Shown here: one piece after another, positions 23,143 to 33,401 of the stretch
Layout of the letters: each line of letters opens with the position of its first letter
How positions within the stretch are numbered: position 1 is the stretch's first letter
NCBI GenBank assembly: GCA_037447655.1
Contig: JBBHKE010001500.1
Span: 1-64,000 of the forward strand
DNA length: 64,000 nt
Reading direction: 5' to 3'
Source: Zygnema cylindricum
Taxonomy: Eukaryota; Streptophyta; Zygnematophyceae; Zygnematales; Zygnemataceae
Notes under the pieces: model-generated
Seen by the model: the letters and a program-made list of their open reading frames with translations, nothing else
What the model was told of the DNA's origin: nothing
Databases searched by the model: none
Translations under genes and position numbers: made by a program

Positions 23143-23517
23143 CTATTTCCCATGGTTTCCTTTCCTCCTTCCCATTTCCCCCTTCCTCTCTCTCTATCCC
23201 ATCCCATGCTTCTCCCTATCATTCAATGACCATGTCTGGCCATGCATCCTTGTCTTGGCTATAAGCTGTCCCTATCTTATCCACTCTTCGTTTCACCCCG
23301 GCTCAGTTCACGACGACCCTTAGGTTCCGGTTTGGCCTCCCTCACCCACCTTTGCTTGGCTCACTTTTTTTCTCCTGTGGCCACGTTCTCGAGCCCGAAT
23401 ATCTGAAACACATTAGTTTGTAGCGTAGCAAATTAAAATTTACTGTTCCACTAATAATATTTTTGTCTAGTAGTCAAAAAGGGTTTAGACGTACTCACAG
23501 TACAATATCGTACTGAT

Positions 23518-24569
23518 TGTTGAAAAGAAGTAATTAATATTCACTTATTTATTTAGACTCTAAAGTGAAGAGAGAGAGAAAGAGAGAGAGTCACCATGGC
23601 TGCCGCCATAGTCAGAAAGAAATAGGGAAATAGACAGGCATATTGATAGATTACCAAAATGTAGCCCTTAGCAGCATTTAAACCTGGGTCTACGGATATC
23701 TATGTAGACGTGTGCCTTATCCAATTAGGCGTTAACGAAACGATACAGGTATATCGTTCGGTAATTAAGTAAAGTGTTATAGAAACGTCACTTTGACTTA
23801 AACAGACCAAAATTGACGAAACGACATCTATAGTCATTCGGCGCTCGCGGACGCGAATCTAACTAAGTAAAATATATGATTGGACGACCGTCGTCGCCCC
23901 GGCCAAACTCGAATGAATCTTCGGCGTCTTCCAGACAGCGCGGCGCATTGCCACGTGGCGACACATCATTGGACACCAGTAAAGATGGGAGGACGAACGA
24001 TGGCTCCCAAGTTGACAAGTGTCAACCAGAAGGCCATGTTGTACAATGGTCGTACAAGAAGTACAATCGGCCACTGTACCTTCTTGTACTATACACTCTT
24101 TCGATTAGCCTAGGGTAGAGTAGTAGGTAGTTATGAGTAGGAGTTAAGGGACTTAGCGTATTTGAGGCGCCTCTCTCCAGGTGACCTTTTCTATTTATAG
24201 GCCATTTTTGGCCAGCCTTAACTTAATGCTCGGGTGAGCAAATTCAGTGATTCTTTTTGCTGCGTACTCAATGGGAGTCCAAGCTACACGGGGGTGTAGT
24301 CGGTCAGAGTCTTTGCGTGTTATGGTGGCACTTATTCAGTGGGAAAGTCAATGTGGGGAGTATTGTTCAAAATACATATTCAAGCTTTGCATTCTGTGGT
24401 GGAACTGAGCACATAGAAGGTCTTCTCTTCATAGGGGTGAAGGTGTATTGGGGTTTTGATTGTCAAGGGATCACTCATTTGGGTTTTTATCAACTTGGAG
24501 TCGCCACTATCTAGTTTAGTTTCTTTTAGATCTGCGAATTATATGGGCAATTGTGCCCATAGAATTTCA
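23518..24569 (+). repeat. 5' LTR of copia B (1052 bp)
   Basis: TGTTGAAAAGAAGTAATTAA...CCCATAGAATTTCA. Features in order: a purine stretch, CCATGGCTGCC, an antisense tRNA-like module (23665-23735), a CACGTG G-box (23952), a cluster of GTAC motifs (about 24035-24090) ending in TACTATACACT (possible TATA element), and near the end the gag start codon site. Here that codon is ATT in place of ATG. Confidence 0.9.
23665..23735 (-). promoter_or_regulatory. tRNA-like module in LTR (A and B boxes)
   Basis: Minus strand: CGCCTAATTGGATAAGGCAC resembles a tRNA A-box region (as in tRNA-Arg, CCTAATGGATAAGGC), and 30-40 nt further GGTTTAAATGC resembles the B box (GGTTCRANTCC). The same arrangement recurs at matching positions in the other B/C/D/H/I-type LTRs. 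Whether it recruits RNA polymerase III is inference. Confidence 0.6.
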
Positions 24570-24584
24570 GGTTATGGGCCCACC
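24570..24584 (+). promoter_or_regulatory. primer-binding site, initiator tRNA-Met anticodon arm
   Basis: GGTTATGGGCCCACC directly follows the LTR's terminal CA. It is complementary to GGUGGGCCCAUAACC, which I know as the anticodon stem-loop of plant initiator tRNA-Met. It is not the usual TGG-starting site matching a tRNA 3' end. It is also coding: V-M-G-P-P of gag. Confidence 0.82.
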
Positions 24585-25806
24585 CTCTAGGGTGCCCATA
24601 TTTAATGGATCTGACTTTCTTTATTGGGAAATGATGATGGAGGGAGAAATTTTTGAGAAGCACCTATGGGGCATAGTATCCGAGCAATTTCGATGTCCAC
24701 CTCTACCTACGTTTGGAGGAACACGTTTTTCTGGCGCCTCCACCACCACAGCCACCATCACGAACGATGACGAGGAAATGGATGAGATAATCATGGAAGG
24801 AGAAAAGGGACGAGTTGCTTCTCGAGGTACTTCATTATCAAGTACGATACCGACAGCAGCACCACCAGCAATGGTGACAAAGAGTCAGACCGAACGGTCA
24901 AAATATGAAAATTGGAACTATAAAGACAAGGTGGCTAAGCTACTAATTCTCAAAAGTGTAGTGAAGGGTATTGCCATTCCCTTTATGCATGTTAGATCTT
25001 CCTCTCAGATTTGGGTATCTCTTGTAAACAAATATAAGAGTGGGTCATTGCAGTTGCAACAACTGGCAGAAAATAAGATTTCAGCTTATAGTTACAAGGG
25101 AGAAAGTATGAATGATTATTGCAATGACTTAGGAGCATTATTTGGAGAATTAGAGAGTGCAGGTAACTCATGGTCTGAGAGACAAAGAGTAAATACACTG
25201 ATAATGAAACTACCTGAAGAGTATGAGAATATCATTAATCGGTTGCAAGATCTAGGTGATAGCAATTGGAATTGGGATGATACAGTGGGGATGATTTTAG
25301 TGAAAGAGAGTACCATAGAACTTAGGAGAGGAAGTCTGAGTGTTCAAGCATTGGCTGCAGGATCTGATTGGCGGAAGCGTGATGAGGAAAAGGGAAAGGA
25401 TCCCTATCGAAACTTTGGAGGAAAAGGACAAGGAGGTGGCAGATTTGATCGACAGGGGAGAGGAGCACCTCGAGGTGGATTATGTCACTTCTGCAAGAAA
25501 CCGGGACATTATATGGCAGATTGTGTCAAGCTTGCAGATCTCCGACTGAAAGATGGACAAGGTTCCTCAAAAGATGGAGGAAAGAAAAAGGCTTTTCTGA
25601 CTCAAGTTCATGACGAGGAAGAAGATGACGTAATCGAACTGGAAGAGGAGCTTGAGGAACTTCTTCTTAAACCAAAAATTACTGAGAAGCATGCTGACAC
25701 TCTACGGAGACAAAAGTGTGCTTTCGGAGGTAAGAGGGATCCACCTGAGGATGGGTGGATCATAGACTTAGGGGCCTCAATGCATATGTGCAAGGATAAG
25801 AGGTAG
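24570..25806 (+). CDS. gag: copia B Gag with start of protease
   Basis: Open from inside the 5' LTR (upstream of 24553) to a TAG at 25804, about 417 codons. The canonical ATG in the LTR has become ATT, so the first in-frame Met is the one inside the primer site (24574, MGPPSRVPIFNG). Order: N-terminal block with FNGSDFLYWEMMMEG, a UBN2/gag-type helical region (SVVKGIAIPFMHV ... QIWVSLVNKYKSG ... YNDLGALFGEL-like), a Gly/Arg-rich stretch, a CCHC zinc knuckle CHFCKKPGHYMADC (25483-25524), an acidic segment, then GWIIDLGASMHMC, the protease start with DLGA for DTGA. Gag packages element RNA in particles. This is the best-preserved gag in the window. Confidence 0.85.
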
Positions 25807-27290
25807 TGTAATAAATTAAGAAAAATTCCAACAGTTAAGATAGAGTATTGAGATGGTAGAGTAGAAACCACAAGTCTTGTTGGATCAATTGATTTAAAGG
25901 TTCTAGTTGATGGAAAGGCTTCAATTGAAACACTCTCAAATATTCTTTACATTCCAGAGCTTAGCAAGAATCTAGTCTCTACAACTGTTCTAGATGAAAA
26001 AGAGTTCAAAACCGGAACTAAAAAAGGAATCTTCACAGCTAGCTTTTATAATGAGGTTTATTTCATAGCTGAAAAGGGTAGTCAAGGAATGTTCAGAATT
26101 GTACTTTGCAATGAAAAAGGTGTGCTTTGGCACAAGAGGTTGGGGCATGTGAATCTAGATAGATTAAAGAAAATGAAGAAAAAGGGAATAGTGGATAGAA
26201 TTGAGTTTGGAGATGATGAGACCTCAGATGATTGTAGTGGATGTGCCCAAGGGAAGATTCATAGAATTCCATTTCCAAAGGCATCCACATTTAGAAGAGA
26301 GAAAGTATTAGATCTAGTTCACACTGATATTTGGGGACCAGCTAGGTATGCTTAACATGGGGGGAAAAGATGGATGCTAACCATAACAGATGATTGGTCT
26401 AGATACACTAAGGTATATTTTCTTAGACATAAGTCAGAGGTACTAAGATGTTTCAAAAAATACAAAGTATGGAGTGAAAAATTACATGAAACCTCAATAA
26501 AAGAGATAAGAAGTGATAATGGGAAAGAATACACCTGAAAGGAATTTGAAGAGTTTCTTAAAGAAGAAGGATAATGAGGATATTTTCATAGATATAATGG
26601 TGACAGAAAACTAGTCGAAAGATGAGACTTCAACCGAAGGGAGAAGTAAATCTAGAAGGAGCTTCGAAGTATATGGGAGAAGAGGAATATCTAATGAAAG
26701 GTTTAGGGGAGGAGAAATATTTTTTGGGAATTAAAATCGAAAGTGATAGTGGAAAGAATTCCATGGGAGAGAGTGAGGGAAGTTCAAAAAATGAGGTAAT
26801 TATCATGTACAAATATATGAGTACGAAAGATGTAGATTTTATGAGAAACTTAGTGGGCACTCGTGATTTAAAGAAAAATTTGGAGGGCAATGGATTTGAC
26901 ATCACTAATGGGAGGGATGCCATTTATGAAGGTATGACTGTAAAAGGGTTAATATCTGGGTATGTTGCAGGTCAAGGATGGGACTGGCTGTTTGAAATGC
27001 AAGTGGGAATTTGGATTTTGCTCGGATGAAAAAGGAATGAGGTGGATAAATCTTGCTAAAAGTCATTATGAAAAATGCATGTAAAATAAATGTGTCTGCA
27101 ATTATTATTCGATTCTTCAATACTGTTTAAATCGAATTTCACTTAGGCATGGGGAAAAAAAGAAAAAGGAAAAAGAAAAGTATATATATAACTGTGTTTT
27201 GTTATTAAGTGTGAGTTGAAAGAAAAGTAGACTAGAAAATAAAGGGAGTGTTAAAATGTGAGGACTTAAATTAAAAGTTGACTAAGAATT
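25759..27290 (+). pseudogene. copia B pol remnant
   Basis: After the stop at 25804 the frame goes on through the protease body, GAG-pre-integrase (VLWHKRLGHVNLDRLKK, 26125) and HTDIWGPAR, another stop at 26353, then the integrase core (TITDDWSRYTKVYF, EIRSDNGKEYT) to about 26575. There integrase, RT and most of RNase H are deleted. What follows (26622-27060) resembles a strongly diverged RNase H region (LVGTRDL...GNGFDIT...SGYVAG). The 135-codon frame there is not a separate gene. Confidence 0.75.
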
Positions 27291-27297
27291 AAGGGAG

Positions 27298-28340
27298 TGT
27301 TGAAAAGAAGTAATTAATATTCACTTATTAATTTAGACTCTAAAGTGAAGAGAGAGAGAGAGAGTCACCATGGCTGCCGCCATAGTCAGAAAAAATAGGG
27401 AAACAGACAGACAGATTGATAAACTACCAAAATGCAGCCTTTAGCAGCATTTGAAACTTGTTCTACGGGAGTCTATGTAGACGTGTGCCTTATCTTAGGC
27501 GTTAACGAAAAGATACACCTATATCGTTGGGTAATTAATTAAAGTGTTATAGAAACGTCATTTTGACTTAAACATACCAAAATTGACGAAACGGCATCTA
27601 TAGTCATTCGGCGCTCGCACACGCGAATCTAACCGAGTAAAATATATGATGGGACAGCCGTCGTCGTCCTCGCTGAACCCGAATGAATCTTCGGTGGCTT
27701 CTAGACATCGCAGCGCGCTTTGCCACGTGGCGACACATCATTGGTCACCGGGAAAGATGGGAGGACGAACGATGGCTCCCAAGTTGACAAGTGTCAACCA
27801 GAAGGCCATGTTGTACAATGGTCGTACAAGAAGTACAATCGACCACTGTACCTTCTTATACTATACACTCTTTTGATTGGCCTAGGGTAGAGTAGTAGGT
27901 GGTTATGAGTAGGAGTTAAGGGACTTCGCGTATTTGAGGCGCCTCTCTCCAGGTGACCTTTTCTATTTATAGGTCAATTTTGGCCAGCCATAATTTAACA
28001 CTCGGGTGAGCAAATTCAGTGATTCTTTTTGCTGCGGACTCAGGGGAGTCCAAGCTACACGGGGGTGTTGTCGGTTAGGGTCTTTGCGAGCCAGGAAGGC
28101 ACTTATTCAGTGGTAAAGTCAAAGTGGGGAATATTGTCCAAAACACATATTCAAGCTTTGCATTCTGTGGTGGAACTCAGCACAGAGAAGGTCTTCAATT
28201 CACAGGGGTGAAGGTGTATTGGGTTTCTGATTGCCAAGGGATCACTCATTTGGGTTTTTATCAACTTTGATTCGGCACTACCTAGTTTAGTTTCTTTTAG
28301 ATCTGCGAATTCTGTGGTTAATAGAGCCCATAGAATTTCA
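27298..28340 (+). repeat. 3' LTR of copia B (1043 bp)
   Basis: Same termini and modules as the 5' LTR: tRNA-like module 27440-27512 (minus), G-box 27724, GTAC cluster. Ends CCCATAGAATTTCA at 28340. The gag start position reads ATA. Confidence 0.9.
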
Positions 28341-28748
28341 GATTCGGTACCTTGTCGTAGTATAGTACAGTACTGTTGTTCCAGGTGCAGAAATCTGATT
28401 AGTTAGTTTTTCAGTAGATACTCTATGTGAGTATTAAAGTTCAGGACTTAGTCAAATTAGGACAATCCAGTATTGAGATTTAACTCTCTATGGGACAGTT
28501 TTTGGGAAACTTCCAAGTGTTGTATCTTATGGTATACTTGTTCAATTGGGCTGCAATTTCGGGAATTGGCAGGCTGCATGTGATACTGTATTAGTGTGGA
28601 TTTTTGTGTTATTCGGAAACTGTGAGTACTTTCTGTGTTGTATTATATTGGTTGTTTGATAGGATTTCTGGAAGCTTTTGTTTAAGTCTATGTCTACACC
28701 TACTACTGGTGGTGGACCTCCACTTGCAACTATGGTTGTATAACAACA
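28341..28748 (+). repeat. 3' part of an A-type copia LTR
   Basis: Resembles the R-U5 portion of the A-type LTRs ('tttttgggaaacttcca', 'attgggctgcaatttcgggaattg'). It carries ATGTCTACACC...GTTGTATAACAACA: a gag start at 28690 exactly 59 nt from the LTR end at 28748, with one stop (TAA for GAA). The left part is missing where element B begins. Confidence 0.75.
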
Positions 28749-28784
28749 GCTACTTCATTTTGTTTATATGGACTTAGATGGTTT

Positions 28785-28900
28785 ACCATCAGTGACTGCG
28801 ACAAGTTTGAGTGTTGGAGAGAGAAGTTAGAGGTAGACTGCCTCGGCTTCTTTCTATATTTCTATTTAGACCTAGAAAAAACTTTAAACGGACCATTAAT
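28785..28900 (-). repeat. 5'-terminal fragment of a D/H-type LTR
   Basis: Minus strand begins TGTAGAAATTAATGG and matches the first ~115 bp of the LTR ending at 55797. Flanked by an inverted TATATGGACTTA / TAAGTCCATATA pair. Confidence 0.65.
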
Positions 28901-29111
28901 TTCTACAATAAGTCCATATAATTAGTGTTAGTGCAGTTACTAACACTGTATAATTAGTATTAGGACAGTTTTTAGACATGTATAACAAGTATCAAGACTG
29001 TTAGTATATAAGCATAGTTTTTACAGATGTTTGTCTGTATAATTAATACTAGCTCAATTTTTTGTATTTATAACTAGTAATTTTACAGTTGTTAGGTTGT
29101 ATAATTAATAT
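28901..29111. repeat. AT minisatellite, part 1 (~31-bp unit)
   Basis: Degenerate units of the type TATAATTAGTATTAGTACAGTTATTAGTCTG. The array continues at 30143-30908 and 33402-33587, split by foldback element M and solo LTR I. Confidence 0.8.
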
Positions 29112-30134
29112 GGGAATTAATCATGACAGTGAGTGTTTTGGTTTTGCACAGTCACTTACGTCATTTTGTCCAAAAATGTACGTTTGACGTACACGCTGGT
29201 ACAAATAAAGTACCGTTGAGTCTAACTGTGACGGTCAATCGGTTGAACAACTTTGACTTTCAAATATTGTCTCAACCGGTTAAAAAAATTTCGCGCTTGC
29301 GAACGTTGATTGTCATTATAAAATCAACATTTCACACGGTCGGCGAACGTTTACGGTGACAAAACTGCGACGACCACATGTAAATAAAAGTGTTGCAGAC
29401 AGTCACTTTTTGTCTTTACGTGAGTTCCACGGTGAGAGCTTAGCGGCAAAATTGAAATATAATTGTCTAAGGATTACATTGAACTTAAGCGCAAATTGAA
29501 ACGAAACCTATTTGAACTGAAGTAGTATAAGTTTTGTACGGAAATATTAAAACGCACGAAACGAAATAATTTTTTTACACTATAATAAAACGAACCAGCG
29601 TAAAAAATATCAATTGAAATTAAATGAAAAAAATATGTGTCGTCACGCGCGACGAAATCGAGCCACACTATCTACAGATCCACATTCTTAGGGTTAACAG
29701 CAAAATGAAAAAAAATTAGTGTCGTCACGCGCGACGAAATCGAGCCACACTATTTACGAATCCCCATTCTTAAAGTTAACAGCGAAATGAAAAAAATGAG
29801 CGTCGTCGCGCGCGACGAAATTGACAATAACACAAAAAGTGACTGTCTGCAACATTTTTATTTACATGTGGTCGCCGCAGTTTTGTCACCGTAAATGTTT
29901 GCCGGCCGTGTGAAATGTTGAATTTACAATGACGGTCGACGTTCGCAAGCGCGATAAAATTTTAATCGGTTGAGACAATATTTTGAAAGTCAAAGTTGTT
30001 CAACCGATTGACCGTCACATTAATACTCAGCGGTACTTTATTTGCACCAGCGTGTACTTCAAACGTACATTTTTGGACAAAATGACGTAAGTGACTGTGC
30101 GCAACCAAAACAATCACTATCATGATCAATTCCC
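29112..30134. mobile_element. long-TIR foldback element M (1023 bp)
   Basis: The two ends, GGGAATTAATCATGACAGTGAGTG and its inverted partner ...TCATGATCAATTCCC, pair over roughly 270 bp on each side. An 8-bp target duplication ATTAATAT is exact (29104-29111, 30135-30142), pointing to a hAT or Mutator-type transposase. The centre (29641-29880) holds three 81-82 bp repeats starting CGTCACGCGCGACGAAAT. No coding capacity. A right-end relative is at 50640-50987. Confidence 0.85.
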
Positions 30135-30142
30135 ATTAATAT

Positions 30143-30908
30143 TAGTACAGTTTTTAGTATGTATAATTAGTGGTAGTACACTTTTTAGTTTGTATAATCA
30201 TTATTAGCACAGTTACTAGTATGTATAACCAGTACTGGTATGCTTATATGTATAAATAATTAGTATAAGTACAGTTACTAGCCTTTATAATTAGTGCTAA
30301 TGCAGTTGTTACTCTATGTAATTACTGTTGTGTAATTAGTGTTAGTACAGTTATTAGTAATGTAAAATTAGTGTTGGTACAATGGTTATTAATATATAAT
30401 TAGCAGGTTTGAGTAATGTATAATTAGTATTAATCCTACTATTCGTCTGTATCATCAGTAGTAACACAATTATTAGTCTGTGTAATTAGTAATAATATAT
30501 TTATTTGTCTGTACAATTTGTATCAGTACAGTATTTAGTATGTATGATTAGTGCTAGTATAGTTATTAGTCTGTAGAATTGATATGAGTGTAGAATTGAT
30601 ATGAGTACAGTACTTTGTCTGTATAATTAGTATTAACACATTATTAGTTTATGCAATTAGTATAAGTACATTTTGTATAATAAGTATATTTAGAGTTATT
30701 AGTCTGAGTTATTAGTCTGTATAATCAGTGGTAGTACAGTTATTATTTAATTAGTATAAGTACTCATGGAAAGAATACATTGACTGTCCTAATATTTATT
30801 AAACATTACAAATAATTGTAGATTAAACACTTTACTAATACGAGATATGCAGGCTAAGCACCGTATCAATACTAGATATACAAACTAACAATTGTTCCAA
30901 TTAATAAT
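30143..30908. repeat. AT minisatellite, part 2
   Basis: Same degenerate TATAATTAGT...ACAGTTATTAGT units, over twenty copies, decaying towards 30800. Confidence 0.8.
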
Positions 30909-31124
30909 TGTTGAAATTCATGTATTTTCTACGTCTGTATTGGAAAAATAAATAAAGTAAGTCAGCAAAGGCAACCTGCTTCTTGCTCAAACTCTCCAGT
31001 CCCCATACTTGTTGCAGTCACTGAAGACCGGAGAGAGAGCTAGAGCCATGGCTGTTTATAATGTCAAAGGAGACAGAGAATAGGCTAATACTTAGTTTGT
31101 ACCAAAAAGAGACAGTCGGAACAA

Positions 31125-31187
31125 GGATTTGATCCTTGTACCTACAAGACGTTGAAGGACTTAAAGTTAGCTTTAGCCATTAGACCA
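31125..31187 (-). promoter_or_regulatory. tRNA-like module 1 in solo LTR I
   Basis: Minus strand TGGTCTAATGG (31187-31177) fits the A-box consensus throughout, followed by GGATCAAATCC (31135-31125), one change from the B box. Confidence 0.65.
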
Positions 31188-31285
31188 AATCAACGTTGAG
31201 ATATTTTGGGTACAATAGGTATTTATAACTGTTATGGAGAGAATTACCAAACAGACAAACAAATAACTAAAAGCTACTCTAGACC

Positions 31286-31346
31286 AGATTTGAACCTCCA
31301 ACCTCTGGAGTTTATATAGACTAGCACTTAAACCATTAAGGAGCTA
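31286..31346 (-). promoter_or_regulatory. tRNA-like module 2 in solo LTR I
   Basis: Minus strand TAGCTCCTTAATGGTTTAAGTGC (31346-31324) resembles an A-box arm; GGTTCAAATCT (31296-31286) is one base from the B box. A second, separate module next to the first. Confidence 0.6.
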
Positions 31347-31492
31347 CGAAATACACAAGACGGGTTTTAGAGATTCATAAACAAAAACCTAACACCTAAT
31401 TAACACCAGACTAACAAAGAGGAACAATTCATGCATCTAAGCGAATCTCAACAGTGTAAAATATGTTTTGATCGAACGGTCGGTTTTATAGC

Positions 31493-32729
31493 TGTTGTTT
31501 TTGAAGATTTAGTTTCGTGCTTACGTGAAATTTGGTGCGCACGCGACGTTTCGTGCGTATATATTTTACATGATGTACTGTGGAGTTTATAACAGATTTG
31601 CGGTTCGGGGAGTTAGTGTACGAGTGAAATTAATGTGACGTAAGGAACAAGTTGAGTGGTGCTGAATGAGTTGGGAAATGGACGGTGGATCGAGAAGCAA
31701 TCCGATGTTAAATGTACGAAATGTTTAAAGATGTAATTCGGTCGTACAAAACATAATGCAACATGCGGCATTTATTGCAATGGACGTGATTTTGGTACGG
31801 AAAATATTTGGAAGGTACGGATTAATTTCGGTAGTGGTTCGAGTTACACATGGAGGGCGGACGACGTCCGCTGATATTTTCAAGGGATCGTATTATTTTT
31901 AATGACGTATTATTAGGTGGACCGTACAAATGCGATGTCGGTTCACTACGTGGATTTATCTGCAAGTGACTAAGCGAGTTGTCGCTTATGACGCGTATTT
32001 TGCGGACGCGTCGGTGAAAATATTTGAAATAACATTGTATTGTCTTATGTGTATTATTAATTTAGTATTGATTATGACATTTTTATTTAGGTGATTATTT
32101 AGGGTTTTGGCAATTTTATTTGTGTGTGTGTAGTGTCGTACTTGCAGACACGTGTACTCTTATGATTGGTCGACTCTCAGGTGTACACTTACACTGAGGA
32201 TTTTTGTCGTAATAGGATTTTATGTTTTAGTGGAAGTTATGTTGGATATTTTGACAGTTAGTGATTTGTTGACAGCTCACAAGTGTATATATAGATTTGA
32301 GCTTCATTAGGAAAATCATCAATGTTTGTTAGAAAAGTAGGGACCAAAGATGTAGTATTTTAGGGTTGTCGATTAGGTCATGCACTTTGAATGATATAAT
32401 GATTATTTGATTATACTTTGATTGTACTTTTGTTTATGTGTGATGCATTTGTTTGTTATTCTTTATTTATGTTATTTTATATATGTTTGATATGCATTGT
32501 TTATGCATTTGTCCTAGGGTTTGTTTATGCCGATTATTCCATCAAACCTTAGATGTTGTCATAGGGTTTATTTATGTCGATTATTCCATGAAACCCTAAA
32601 TGTTGTTTGTTGCGTCTGTGTACGCATATGGAGGATGCATTTCAAATGATTGTTCATTGGCCTAGCTTTGCTTAGCTTCTTGCATGATAGTTTGGGTTGC
32701 TTCTGCGGTATATTTTAGACCAAAGAACA
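31493..32729 (+). mobile_element. solo LTR-like insertion N (1237 bp)
   Basis: TGTTGTTTTTGAAG...CCAAAGAACA inside LTR I. Flanks ATAGC / ATAGT match at four of five bases, a decayed target duplication. Its last ~400 bp recur at 36527-36929, ending at the same CA. No coding frame. Confidence 0.65.
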
Positions 32730-33401
32730 ATAGTAGCCGCCACGCGAAGTGAGATTTTGGCGGCATTCGGAGATAGCGTCACGAGGTGCCACGTGGCGTC
32801 ACATTATTTGATACCGGAGAAGATAGGAGGAACCATGGCTCCCGATTTGACAAGTGTCACCTTGTAGACAATGTCGTACAATGGTCGTACAATAAGTACA
32901 TCTCCCATTGTACCTTCTTGTACTATATAGTGTTTTTATTGGACTAGGGTTTAGTAGTAGGTAGTCGTGAGTAGGCAGACCAAGACTTAGTGATATTTAG
33001 GTACCTCTCTCTAAGAGAGTTTGTAACTATAAAGGTCATCTTTGACCAGCCATAACTTAATGCTCGGGTGAGCAAATTCAGTGATTATTTTTACTGCGGA
33101 CTCAGGGGAGTCCAAGCTACACAAGGGTGTAGTTGGTCAGAGTCTTTGCGTGCCAGGGTGGCACTTTTTCAGTGGGAAAGTCAAAGTGGGGAATATTGTC
33201 CAAAACACATATTCAAACTTTGCATTCTGTGGTGGAACTGAGCACACAAAATGTCTTCTCTTCACGAGGTGAAGGTGTATTGGGGTTCTAGTTGTCAAGG
33301 GATCATTCATTTGGGTTTATATCAACTTGGAGTCGGCATTATCTAGATTAGCTTCTTTTGGATCTGCGAATTCTGTGGGCAATGGAGCCCATAGAATTTC
33401 A

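Larger units (their letters stand above)
23518..28340 (+). mobile_element. copia LTR retrotransposon B
   Basis: 5' LTR 23518-24569, primer site 24570-24584, gag and partial pol, polypurine tract (TAAGGGAG before 27298), 3' LTR 27298-28340. The RT region is mostly deleted (junction near 26575). Flanks are CTGAT (left) and GATTC (right), so no intact 5-bp duplication; the ends may have recombined. The right flank (28341-28748) is the 3' part of an A-type LTR. Confidence 0.9.
30909..33401 (+). mobile_element. solo LTR I (copia B/C/D type) with nested LTR
   Basis: TGTTGAAATTCATG...CCCATAGAATTTCA, flanked by the exact 5-bp duplication ATAAT (30904-30908, 33402-33406). It keeps an intact gag start codon at 33382, 20 nt from its end. 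Because the target duplication fixes the LTR end independently, this copy proves the gag ATG lies inside the LTR. It holds two antisense tRNA-like modules, the G-box (32790), the GTAC cluster (about 32875-32930), and a nested LTR-like insertion (31493-32729). Confidence 0.9.

Noticed and set aside
23586-23612. Shared CCATGGCTGCCGCCATAG between the B LTRs and the protease region of element A as a functional link
   Set aside because: Short, palindrome-like and GC-rich; no surrounding similarity, so coincidence is likely.
26622-27029. 135-codon frame in element B as a separate gene
   Set aside because: Best explained as a heavily mutated copia RNase H region between a deletion junction and the 3' LTR.
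23513-28345. A target-site duplication for element B
   Set aside because: CTGAT and GATTC share only GAT out of register; not a valid 5-bp duplication.
28901-30908. CRISPR-like regularly spaced repeats
   Set aside because: The ~31-bp units are contiguous and degenerate with no unique spacers, in a eukaryotic retrotransposon context.
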